Source: Aminicella lysinilytica (GTDB taxonomy: Bacteria; Bacillota; Clostridia; Peptostreptococcales; Anaerovoracaceae). Taken from it: 39,334 nucleotides of DNA. The notes below the pieces were generated by a model. That model saw only the letters and a program-made list of their open reading frames with translations, had not been told where the DNA came from and did not search any database. How positions within the stretch are numbered: the stretch's first letter is position 1; each line of letters starts with the position of its first letter. The stretch lies in assembly GCF_004362975.1 (NCBI RefSeq), contig NZ_SNXO01000022.1:1-39334 (forward strand), given 5' to 3'. A program made the translations under genes and the position numbers. Shown one piece after another: positions 24,237 through 32,048 of the stretch.

Positions 24237-25232
24237 ATGGCAGTAAATCTTAAAGGAAGACATTTCTTAACACTTATGGACTTCACACCGGAAGAAATCA
24301 GATACATGCTGGATCTGGCTCATGATCTTAAGGCTAAGAAAAGAGCAGGAATACATAATGAAGTACTGAAAGGCAAGAACGTAGTTCTGCTGTTCGAGAA
24401 GACTTCAACAAGAACAAGATGCGCATTCGAGGTAGCTTGCCTTGATGAAGGTGCTCATGTAACATTCCTTGATTCCAAGAGTTCACAGATGGGCAAGAAA
24501 GAAACTATCGCAGATACAGCTAAGGTTCTTGGCAGATTCTATGATGGTATCGAGTACAGAGGATACGATCAGGCTGTAGTTGAAGACCTGGCAAACAATG
24601 CCGGTGTACCTGTATGGAACGGTCTTACAGACGTTGACCATCCTACACAGATCCTTGCAGATATGCTGACAATAGAAGAGCACGTTCACAAACCACTGAG
24701 CAAAGTTAAGGTTGTATTCTGCGGAGACGTTAGAAACAACATGGCTTACGCTTGGATGTACGGCTGCGCTAAGATGGGTATGCATTTCGTAGCATACGGA
24801 CCACAGGAGCTGGCTAACGAAGTTGACAAGGACGTACTTGCAAGAGCTAACGCAGTAGCTAAAGAAACAGGAGCAAAGATCGAAGTTTGCACAACTCCTG
24901 ATTGCCTGAAGGACGCTGACGTTCTTTACACAGACATCTGGGCTTCCATGGGTGAAGAGGATCAGATCCCTGAGAGAGTTAAGCTTCTGACACCTTACAA
25001 GGTTACAGAGGAAATGCTTGAGCAGACAGGAAACAAGGACGTAATCTTCATGCATTGCCTGCCTTCATTCCATAACTTCGAGACAACAATGGCTAAGACA
25101 CAGAAAGACCTTGGCTATGACATCAGAGAGGTTACCGAGGAAGTATTCAGCTCCAAGCACTCAGTAGTATTTGACGAGGCTGAGAACAGAATGCACTCAA
25201 TTAAGGCAATCATTGTAGCCACAATAGCATAA
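24237..25232 (+). CDS. arcB: Ornithine carbamoyltransferase (catabolic type)
   Basis: The 331-aa enzyme interconverts ornithine plus carbamoyl phosphate and citrulline plus phosphate. Carbamoyl-phosphate loop STRTR is at 57-61, HPTQ at 135-138, and the ornithine/catalytic loop HCLP at 273-276. The length and the neighbouring arcA, arcC and arcD genes argue for the catabolic direction, where citrulline is phosphorolysed. With argG and carAB nearby it could also serve synthesis (argF). Codons favour GCA, ACA and CTT, unlike carB, suggesting high expression. Confidence 0.93.
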   Translation: MAVNLKGRHFLTLMDFTPEEIRYMLDLAHDLKAKKRAGIHNEVLKGKNVVLLFEKTSTRTRCAFEVACLDEGAHVTFLDSKSSQMGKKETIADTAKVLGRFYDGIEYRGYDQAVVEDLANNAGVPVWNGLTDVDHPTQILADMLTIEEHVHKPLSKVKVVFCGDVRNNMAYAWMYGCAKMGMHFVAYGPQELANEVDKDVLARANAVAKETGAKIEVCTTPDCLKDADVLYTDIWASMGEEDQIPERVKLLTPYKVTEEMLEQTGNKDVIFMHCLPSFHNFETTMAKTQKDLGYDIREVTEEVFSSKHSVVFDEAENRMHSIKAIIVATIA

Positions 25233-25236
25233 TGCT

Positions 25237-25412
25237 TGTTAATTTTCTTCATTGCCGCGGATGACCATCGCTCGTGCTCGCTTACGTACCAGAAGTACGC
25301 GCGTTCGCACTTACTCGGCCAACCTGTGCACTGAGAAAAATTTCCTGCGCATTATGAAAAATATGTTAATTTTACCTCATTGCGCGGATGACCATCGCTC
25401 GCCCGCGCAATG
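25237..25412. repeat. Repeated, hairpin-forming element between arcB and arcA
   Basis: A 38-bp sequence at 25237-25274 recurs at 25364-25401 with about 90% identity (core GCGGATGACCATCGCTCG). Copy 1 continues into an imperfect hairpin around GTACCAGAAGTAC (about 25276-25310). Copy 2 forms a perfect 10-bp stem, CATTGCGCGG (25378-25387) with CCGCGCAATG (25403-25412). No T-run follows. It looks like a dispersed REP-like palindromic element rather than a gene. It may stabilise or process the mRNA between two pathway enzymes. Three AGTATTA copies (25429, 25439, 25454) follow it. Confidence 0.65.
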
Positions 25413-25517
25413 GAGGAAAAAGTTCCTTAGTATTATATAGTATTACAAATTTAAGTATTATAGTTTTAGGAGAGAAACTGTAGGGACCACGCGCCCCTAT
25501 GCACGAGAGGAGAAATC

Positions 25518-26738
25518 ATGTATCCTGGAATTCACAATTATTCGGAAATAGGCAAACTTAATAAAGTTTTGCTTCATCGTATAGGCCCTGAGGTAGAAGG
25601 CCTCGTGCCGGACAACTTCGCAAGATTGTTGTTTGACGATATACCATATTTAAAAGTTGCTCAGCAGGAGCACGACAGATTTGCAGAAGTTCTCAGAGAG
25701 AACGGAGTAGAAGTCGTTTACTATGTAGACGAGACAGCTAAGGCTCTTCAGGAGCAGTCAGTTAAGGAAGAGTTCCTTAATAAGATGCTGGACGAAAGCG
25801 ATCTGTTTTCAGAAGGAGTCAGAGAAGCTATTTATGACTACCTGATCGCAATGCCTGCTAAGCAGATGGTTGAGAAAATCATCGCTGGCGTCAAGAAGGA
25901 TGATATTCCTAAGGTTGAGACTAAATCACTGGCAGACTTCATCACTTCAGCATATCCGTTCTACATGGATCCTATGCCAAACCTGTATTTCACAAGAGAC
26001 CCGGGCGCATGCGTAGGTAACGGACTGAACGTACACCACATGAGCACAGCAACCAGAAGACGTGAGTGTTTGTTGTTAAGATATATGTTCATGCATAATA
26101 AAGACTTTGCACCTGAAGGATCACAGCTCTGGTACGACTATGACGATCCATTCTCGATTGAAGGCGGAGACGTGCTTGTACTCAACAGCGAGACAGTAGC
26201 CATCGGCCTGAGCCAGAGAACATCGGCAGCCGGAATCGAAAGATTCGCAGAGAACATTTTGCACAAGTCAACATTCAAGAGAGTGCTCGTCCTGGACATT
26301 CCTAAGAGCAGAGCATTCATGCATCTTGACACAGTATTTACAATGGTAGACTACGACAAGTTCACCATCCATCCGGAAATCGAAGGACCGCTGCGCCTCT
26401 TCGAGATCACTTTGGGAATGGACGGCAAACCGCACTTCGAGTCACTGACAGACTCACTTCAGAACATTTTGAAGAAAGTTTTGAAACTGCCTGCAGTAGA
26501 CCTGATCAGATGCGGCGGCAACGATCCGATGGCAGCTCAGAGAGAGCAGTGGAACGATGGTTCCAACACTCTTTGTATAGCTCCAGGAACAGTAGTGACC
26601 TACGAGAGAAACTATGTTACGAATGATTTGCTGGACAAAAAGGGAATCAAAGTACTGACTATCCCAAGTGCCGAATTATCAAGAGGCAGAGGCGGCCCTC
26701 GCTGCATGTCCTGCCCGGTTAACAGAGACGATCTGTAA
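25518..26738 (+). CDS. arcA: Arginine deiminase
   Basis: The 406-aa enzyme hydrolyses arginine to citrulline and ammonia, the first step of the ADI pathway. It has FTRDPG and the EGGDVLVL guanidino-binding loop, catalytic His in FMHLDTVFTMVD, and catalytic Cys396 in GGPRCMSCP. The length is standard. GAGAGGAG precedes the ATG. No strong promoter is visible in the 285-bp gap after arcB, so the gene is probably read from the arcB promoter through the repeat element. Confidence 0.96.
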   Translation: MYPGIHNYSEIGKLNKVLLHRIGPEVEGLVPDNFARLLFDDIPYLKVAQQEHDRFAEVLRENGVEVVYYVDETAKALQEQSVKEEFLNKMLDESDLFSEGVREAIYDYLIAMPAKQMVEKIIAGVKKDDIPKVETKSLADFITSAYPFYMDPMPNLYFTRDPGACVGNGLNVHHMSTATRRRECLLLRYMFMHNKDFAPEGSQLWYDYDDPFSIEGGDVLVLNSETVAIGLSQRTSAAGIERFAENILHKSTFKRVLVLDIPKSRAFMHLDTVFTMVDYDKFTIHPEIEGPLRLFEITLGMDGKPHFESLTDSLQNILKKVLKLPAVDLIRCGGNDPMAAQREQWNDGSNTLCIAPGTVVTYERNYVTNDLLDKKGIKVLTIPSAELSRGRGGPRCMSCPVNRDDL

Positions 26739-26756
26739 AAAGAAAGGAATCTATAA

Positions 26757-27701
26757 ATGTCAGAAAAGATAGTTATAGCTTTAGGCGGAAATGCTCTTCA
26801 GTCAGGAAAATCTGAAGCAACCGCTGAAGCTCAGTTGAAAGTTGTTAGAAAAACCTGTGAATATATTGCGGACATCAGCTGCATGGGTTATGAGATCGGT
26901 ATAGTACACGGCAACGGCCCTCAGGTAGGCAGGATCCTGCTTGCATCTGAGACAGCCAAAGACGTTACACCGGCTATGCCTTTCGATGTATGCGGAGCAA
27001 TGTCACAGGGTTATATTGGATATCACATCCAGCAGGCTTTGAAATACGCTCTGAACAAAAGGAACAGGAACATTCCGGTCCTGACTATCGAGACTCAGAC
27101 TGTTGTTGAGAAGAACGACCCTGCATTCAAGCATCCAACCAAGCCTATCGGCCCGTTCTATTCTGAAGAAGAAGCGAAAGAGCTGGAGAAGACCAAGGGT
27201 TATACTATGGTTGAGGATGCCGGCAGAGGCTATAGACGCGTAGTTGCTTCACCATTGCCAAGGAAGATCGTAGAGATCGAGGCTGTTAAGACATTATGGC
27301 CTACATCTATCGTGATCTCCACAGGCGGCGGCGGAATTCCTGTTATCGAAAATCGTAACGGAACTTATTCCGGAGTAGCAGCAGTTATCGATAAGGACTT
27401 CGGTGCTGAACTTCTTGCAGAGGAAGTCGGTGCAGATTATCTTATGATACTGACAGAGGTTGAGAAGGTTGCCATAAACTTTGGAAAACCTGATCAGCAG
27501 GATCTTTCAACATTGACATTGGAAGATGCAGACAAATACATAGAAGAAGGACAATTCGCTCCGGGAAGCATGCTTCCTAAGGTTGAAGCTGCCATGAAGT
27601 TTGTAAGGGGTTATCCTAATAAGAAAGCTATCATTACTTCTCTTGATTGTGCAGTTGACGCTCTTGCAGGCAAGACTGGAACTATCGTTTCCTTTGCATA
27701 A
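26757..27701 (+). CDS. arcC: Carbamate kinase
   Basis: The 314-aa enzyme transfers phosphate from carbamoyl phosphate to ADP, giving ATP plus carbamate, which breaks down to ammonia and CO2. This is the energy-yielding last step of arginine breakdown. It has the N-terminal VIALGGNALQ, the VHGNGPQVG glycine loop and ISTGGGGIPVI, all typical. AAAGGAA precedes the ATG, and the gap after arcA is 18 bp, so they are co-transcribed. Confidence 0.96.
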   Translation: MSEKIVIALGGNALQSGKSEATAEAQLKVVRKTCEYIADISCMGYEIGIVHGNGPQVGRILLASETAKDVTPAMPFDVCGAMSQGYIGYHIQQALKYALNKRNRNIPVLTIETQTVVEKNDPAFKHPTKPIGPFYSEEEAKELEKTKGYTMVEDAGRGYRRVVASPLPRKIVEIEAVKTLWPTSIVISTGGGGIPVIENRNGTYSGVAAVIDKDFGAELLAEEVGADYLMILTEVEKVAINFGKPDQQDLSTLTLEDADKYIEEGQFAPGSMLPKVEAAMKFVRGYPNKKAIITSLDCAVDALAGKTGTIVSFA

Positions 27702-27723
27702 ACTATTATGTTAGACAACTCAC

Positions 27724-27752
27724 AGGCAGAGATACTATAAGTACTTCTGCCT
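27724..27752 (+). terminator. Hairpin between arcC and arcD
   Basis: AGGCAGAGATACT (27724-27736) and AGTACTTCTGCCT (27740-27752) form a 13-bp stem with one mismatch and one G-T pair, and a 3-nt loop. Only a broken T-run follows. It may be a partial terminator or an RNA stop for exonucleases that lowers arcD output relative to arcABC. Confidence 0.6.
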
Positions 27753-27811
27753 TTCGAGTTTCTATAGAACTTATAACTAAATCTTATTATTAATTGGGGA
27801 GGTATTATTCT

Positions 27812-29266
27812 ATGGAGAATAACCTTAATTCGTACAACGAGAAAGGCCTTGGCACCGCCAAGCTGACCTTCTTCTCGATTGGAACGACACTGGCCAGCGG
27901 AGTATTCAGCATGGTCGGAGACCTGGCTGCCAGCGGTGCTTACACCGGTGCTACTCTTATCGGATGGCTGGTATGCGGGCTTGGCACATTGGCATTATGC
28001 CTGTGCTTCTATCAGTTAGGCATTAAGAGACCTGACCTGAAAAGTGGAATTTTTGCTTATGCGAGAGATGGATTCGGTGAGTACATCGGATTCAACGTAG
28101 CATGGGGTTACCTGCTGAGTGCAGCGCTGACACCTGTAGCCTTCATGGCTCTGCTATTCACAACGCTGAACAAATTCTTCCCGGTATTCGGAAATGGTTC
28201 GAACCTGGCGTCATGTGTAGTTGCAAGTATTTTCTTATGGCTCCTGTGCTTCATGGTAGCACGCGGCGTCAAAGAAGCTGTAACTGTTAACATGATCGCA
28301 GTAATCGCAAAGATCATTCCTATCCTGGTAATGATCATAGCAGTGCTCTTCGCAAGAGCATTCAGCTGGGACGTATTCGTTAGCAATTTCTGGGGCGACG
28401 GCGCTGCCGGATCCGTATTGGATCAGGTAAAGAGCACTATGTTCACGACAGTATGGATCTTCATCGGTATCGAGGGAGCCGTAGTATTGTCAGCTCGTGC
28501 CAAGACAACTAAGGTTGCCGGCAAAGCAGCAGTATACTCATTCCTTGGATTACTGGCACTGTATGTAGTAATTGATATCATGGGTATGGGCATCATGCCT
28601 CATGATCAGTTGGCAGCACTGGCTACTCCTTCAATGTCTTCATTAGTTGAGTACGTTGTAGGACCTTGGGGCGCAGTACTTGTTAGTGTAGCTATCATCC
28701 TTTCACTGGTAGTAGCTATGTTCTCATACACTATTCTGGTAACAGATAGTGAGTTCTTACCGGCACAGCAGGGATGCTTCCCTAAGTTCCTGGCAAAAGA
28801 GAACAGTCATGGCGGACTGGGAAATGCAGCTCTGGTTGCAGGCTTGATCTTCCAGTTCTTCATCGTTCTGGTTTACATCAACAGCTCATCATTCCAGATC
28901 CTGTATACTCTGTCAACGAGTCTTATCATGATCCCATACATTTCATCAGCATTCTTCATGCTGCTGGAAACTGTCAGAGGAAATACAACCAAGGATTCCT
29001 CCGGTGGCGGCAAACTGGGCATCTGGGTAGTTGCATTGCTTGGTTCCATTTATGGAATCTGGATGCTGTATGCCAGTGGATGGCAGTATATCCTGATTAT
29101 GGCTCTGGCTTATGCACCGGGTGCTATCCTGTACATCATAAATCAGAAACAGAAGAAGGAGAAGTTATTCCCTAAGACATATGATCTGGTAATATTCATC
29201 CTGGTAATGATCTGGTTCGTAATCGCATGCGTAATGCTTGCAACTGGAAAGATTCAGCCATTCTAA
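27812..29266 (+). CDS. arcD: Arginine:ornithine antiporter
   Basis: The APC-family transporter has 484 aa and about 12 membrane helices. It exchanges external arginine for internal ornithine without net energy cost. The first helix region GLGTAKLTFFSIGTTLASGVFSM and the SGIFAYARDGFGEYIGF stretch fit the basic amino acid/ornithine antiporter group. I chose the ATG at 27812, eight bases after GGGGAGGT; an upstream TTG at 27794 overlaps that site. Its place at the end of arcBAC supports the arginine specificity. Confidence 0.93.
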   Translation: MENNLNSYNEKGLGTAKLTFFSIGTTLASGVFSMVGDLAASGAYTGATLIGWLVCGLGTLALCLCFYQLGIKRPDLKSGIFAYARDGFGEYIGFNVAWGYLLSAALTPVAFMALLFTTLNKFFPVFGNGSNLASCVVASIFLWLLCFMVARGVKEAVTVNMIAVIAKIIPILVMIIAVLFARAFSWDVFVSNFWGDGAAGSVLDQVKSTMFTTVWIFIGIEGAVVLSARAKTTKVAGKAAVYSFLGLLALYVVIDIMGMGIMPHDQLAALATPSMSSLVEYVVGPWGAVLVSVAIILSLVVAMFSYTILVTDSEFLPAQQGCFPKFLAKENSHGGLGNAALVAGLIFQFFIVLVYINSSSFQILYTLSTSLIMIPYISSAFFMLLETVRGNTTKDSSGGGKLGIWVVALLGSIYGIWMLYASGWQYILIMALAYAPGAILYIINQKQKKEKLFPKTYDLVIFILVMIWFVIACVMLATGKIQPF

Positions 29267-29296
29267 TCACCTTAGAATGATCGATATTAAACTATT

Positions 29297-29320
29297 AAAG
29301 GCGGCCGCTAGGCCGCCTTT
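29297..29320. terminator. Terminator of the arc operon
   Basis: AAAGGCGGCC (29297-29306), loop GCTA, GGCCGCCTTT (29311-29320): a perfect 10-bp GC-rich stem with A and T flanks, so it can work in both directions. A second structure in the remaining spacer pairs GAGCGAG (29385-29391) with CTCGCTC (29429-29435), near the argG end. Confidence 0.85.
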
Positions 29321-29444
29321 GTCGTGGCGCCAGGGCTTGCACCTTTATTCGCCGTCATACACCGCGACATATTCTGCAATTCGCGAGCGAGACTATATGA
29401 CTCCCTGCAAACGAGGACTAGTGAGGGCCTCGCTCTCTCTATGA

Positions 29445-30716
29445 TCATTGCTTGAAGTCTCCGCCTTTAATTATCTTCTTGGCGAACTTCTTCTTCTGAG
29501 CTTCAGGAACGCCTTCCAGACTCTGTTTCTGTATAGCCCTGATCTTCAGTGGCAGCGAGAACAGATTGATGAATCCCTCGGCATCGTGCTGGTCATAAAC
29601 TTCGTCAGCACTGAAGGTTGCGAACTCCTCGCTGTAGAGAGAATACGGAGACTGACTAGCCACAGGCCAAGCAGTTCCTTTGTACAGCTTCATTTTGACT
29701 TTGCCAGTTACCTGCTCCTGAGTCACATCTACGAAAGCTGAGATAGCCTCGCGGAGAGGAGTGAACCAGAGACCGTCGTAGCAAAGCTCGGCGAATTTCT
29801 GAGCGACGATGTTCTTATATGCAGTAGTGTCGCGGTCCAGGATCAGCTTCTCAAGATCTCTGTGAGCCTGGAAGAGGATAGTTCCTCCCGGAGTTTCATA
29901 GACGCCTCTGGACTTCATGCCCACCAGACGGTTCTCGATAATATCGATAGTACCGACGCCGTTCTTGCTGCCCAGCTCGTTGAGCTTTGTAAGAAGAGCG
30001 ACTGGATCCATTTTCTGATCGTCGATAGCTACAGGAATGCCCTTTTCGAAAGTGATAGTCACATAAGTGATCTCATCAGGAGCATCCTCAGGTTCAACTG
30101 AAAGAACATGGATGTCCTTCTTATGTTCATTCCATGGATTTTCCAGATTGCCGCCTTCGTGGCTGATATGCCAGATGTTTTCGTCTCTTGAATAGATTTT
30201 TTCAGTAGTCTGGGCGATAGGAATGTTATGCTGATGAGCATATTCGATAAGGTCCTCACGAGACTGGAAGTCCCAAGTTCTCCACGGAGCTATGATCTGC
30301 ATAGCAGGATTCAGGGCTTTGATAGTTGTCTCGAATCTTACCTGGTCGTTGCCTTTGCCTGTGCAGCCGTGGGCAATAGTGAAGGCACCTTCCTTTTCAG
30401 CAATCTCTACAAGCTTCTTAGCCATAAGAGGTCTTGCCATGGATGTGCCCAGTAAATAATCATTTTCATAAATAGCACCGGCCTTCAAAGTCGGGTAGAT
30501 GTAGTCCGTAATGAACTCTTCTCTGATGTCGAGGGTATAAGCCTTCGATGCACCGCTCGCTATTGCTTTCTTCTCTATTGCATCAAAGTCTTCTCCCTGT
30601 CCTGCGTCGCAGCACGCGGCGATGACTTCGCAGTCATATTTTTCCTTTAGCCATGTCAGAATGACCGATGTATCCAGGCCGCCTGAGTAGGCCAGGACGA
30701 TTTTTTCTTTAGACAT
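29445..30716 (-). CDS. argG: Argininosuccinate synthase
   Basis: The enzyme joins citrulline and aspartate with ATP to give argininosuccinate, the penultimate step of arginine synthesis. It has 423 aa. The N-terminal ATP-pyrophosphatase loop AYSGGLDTS (9-17) is intact, as are [13 protein letters not shown] and the later YETPGGT segment. I chose the ATG at 30716, which has GGAGG just upstream, over a longer frame from 30809 that runs through the promoter. argH is not adjacent; citrulline from arcA could feed it, but that would be futile unless regulated. Confidence 0.95.
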   Translation of the reverse strand: MSKEKIVLAYSGGLDTSVILTWLKEKYDCEVIAACCDAGQGEDFDAIEKKAIASGASKAYTLDIREEFITDYIYPTLKAGAIYENDYLLGTSMARPLMAKKLVEIAEKEGAFTIAHGCTGKGNDQVRFETTIKALNPAMQIIAPWRTWDFQSREDLIEYAHQHNIPIAQTTEKIYSRDENIWHISHEGGNLENPWNEHKKDIHVLSVEPEDAPDEITYVTITFEKGIPVAIDDQKMDPVALLTKLNELGSKNGVGTIDIIENRLVGMKSRGVYETPGGTILFQAHRDLEKLILDRDTTAYKNIVAQKFAELCYDGLWFTPLREAISAFVDVTQEQVTGKVKMKLYKGTAWPVASQSPYSLYSEEFATFSADEVYDQHDAEGFINLFSLPLKIRAIQKQSLEGVPEAQKKKFAKKIIKGGDFKQ

Positions 30717-30744
30717 TTTAACTCCTCCAAACGTCAAGTAAATA

Positions 30745-30774
30745 ATTATAAGCTTTATTGAATAAATTTGTAAT
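30745..30774 (-). promoter_or_regulatory. argG promoter with ARG-box-like site
   Basis: On the minus strand, TTACAA (30773-30768), 17 bp, TATAAT (30750-30745). The sequence ATTGAATAAATTTGTAAT (30757-30774, plus strand) covers the -35 and spacer. Its left half matches the ArgR consensus TNTGAATWWWWATTCANW well and its right half poorly. Confidence 0.5.
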
Positions 30775-30821
30775 GTATGTAATATAACATATTTGTATAC
30801 ACAAATCAAGGGATTTTGTAT

Positions 30822-30844
30822 AAAAAACCAAAAAAACCAAAAAA
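30822..30844. other. Phased A-tracts in the argG-carA spacer
   Basis: Runs of six, seven and six A (30822-30827, 30830-30836, 30839-30844) recur every 8-9 bp. Such DNA is often bent and could help ArgR link the two promoters. Close by, ATTTGT-ATAC-ACAAAT is a perfect dyad at 30791-30806. Confidence 0.5.
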
Positions 30845-30882
30845 TATTGGCGCAGAAAAATAAAAATTAACTTTTTTACCAA

Positions 30883-30917
30883 ATACTATTGAATATAAAT
30901 CCAAATAATAGTATAAT
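30883..30917 (+). promoter_or_regulatory. carA promoter overlapped by an ARG box and a dyad
   Basis: TTGAAT (30889-30894), 17 bp, TATAAT (30912-30917). The sequence ATTGAATATAAATCCAAA (30888-30905) matches the ArgR consensus TNTGAATWWWWATTCANW at all but two fixed positions. It covers the -35 and most of the spacer. ATACTATT (30883-30890) and AATAGTAT (30907-30914) form a further dyad around it. Repression by arginine is the natural reading. Confidence 0.65.
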
Positions 30918-30950
30918 CTTCCCTAAAAGCGAGAGGAGATAGTATAGAAT

Positions 30951-32048
30951 ATGAAGGGAATCCTTTATCTTGAAGACGGTACAGTGTATAAAGGTACGGG
31001 TTTTGGCTATGAGGGGACCAGAGTTGGAGAGCTGGTCTTTAATACTGCCATGACCGGTTACCAGAAGACCCTGACAGACCCGTCCTACAAGGAGCAGATT
31101 ATAACTATGACATATCCGCTCATTGGAAATTACGGTATCAATGAGGTGGACAACGAGTCCGGCAAGATCCACGCCTTCGGCCTGGTGGCCAAGGATGTGT
31201 GCATGAAGCCGTCCAACTGGCGGTGCGTAATGAACATTGATGAGTGGCTGAAGGAACAGAAGATACCGGGTGTATATAATGTTGACACTCGCGAGATCAC
31301 CAGAAAAATCAGAAATGAAGGCAATCAGAAGTGCGTCATTACCACGGAAAACTTCAGCGTGGGGGCGCTGAAGAAAATCTGCGATGATGGTGAACTGAAT
31401 GCTGACCAGATGAAGACGGCAGGCGTCACTGAAGTGACGGAATTGAAGTCAGATGAACATTTCCACGTAGCCGTCATGGACCTTGGCGTCAAGCAGAGCA
31501 TACTCAATGAACTTTTGTGCAGGGGCTGCGACCTGACCCTTTATCCATATGGCACCAAAGCCAAGACCATACTGGCCGCCAAGCCCGACGGCGTTTTCAT
31601 CACCAATGGCCCGGGGGATCCCGAGGCTGCAAAGGAGGCCATAGAGGTCACAGAGAAACTAATTACCAACAGCAATTACGGCCCCGGCCAGATGCCCATA
31701 TTCGGCATTTGCATGGGTCACCAGCTTATAGGCCTGGCCTCAGGCGGCAGTACATTCAAACTCAAGTATGGCCACAGAGGCTGCAATCACGGGGTTTTCG
31801 ACAAGAATACCGGCAGAAGCTATATCACCTCTCAGAATCATGGCTATGCCGTCAGCGCCGAAAGCGTGATCCTCCACGGCCTGGACATAACACATCTGAA
31901 TCTAAACGACGGTACAGTGGAAGGCATGCAGCATATCAGCAAGCCTGTTTTTTCTGTACAGTTTCATCCGGAGTCCAACCCGGGACCCTGCGATACAGGA
32001 TACTTATTTGATAAATTTATCGATTTAATGAAGGGAGGAACACTGTAA
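30951..32048 (+). CDS. carA: Carbamoyl-phosphate synthase small subunit
   Basis: The 365-aa glutaminase subunit releases ammonia from glutamine for the large subunit. It starts KGILYLEDGTVYKGTGFG, has the conserved ITNGPGDP and nucleophile Cys254 in GICMGHQL, and His/Glu in VQFHPESNPGP. GAGAGGAG precedes the ATG. Its stop overlaps the carB start by one base (TAATG). The ARG-box upstream suggests an arginine-controlled enzyme rather than one controlled only by pyrimidines. Confidence 0.97.
   Translation: MKGILYLEDGTVYKGTGFGYEGTRVGELVFNTAMTGYQKTLTDPSYKEQIITMTYPLIGNYGINEVDNESGKIHAFGLVAKDVCMKPSNWRCVMNIDEWLKEQKIPGVYNVDTREITRKIRNEGNQKCVITTENFSVGALKKICDDGELNADQMKTAGVTEVTELKSDEHFHVAVMDLGVKQSILNELLCRGCDLTLYPYGTKAKTILAAKPDGVFITNGPGDPEAAKEAIEVTEKLITNSNYGPGQMPIFGICMGHQLIGLASGGSTFKLKYGHRGCNHGVFDKNTGRSYITSQNHGYAVSAESVILHGLDITHLNLNDGTVEGMQHISKPVFSVQFHPESNPGPCDTGYLFDKFIDLMKGGTL

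Noticed and set aside
25252-25440. 62-codon frame rich in Arg, Thr and Ser between arcB and arcA
   Set aside because: It lies entirely within the repeated palindromic element, and its composition is what such a repeat gives when translated.
30717-30809. 31-residue N-terminal extension of argininosuccinate synthase
   Set aside because: It would be encoded by the promoter and ArgR-like site; the ATG at 30716 has GGAGG and the family's usual start.
31517-32011. 164-codon plus-strand frame inside carA
   Set aside because: It is an out-of-frame shadow of carA with no start signals.
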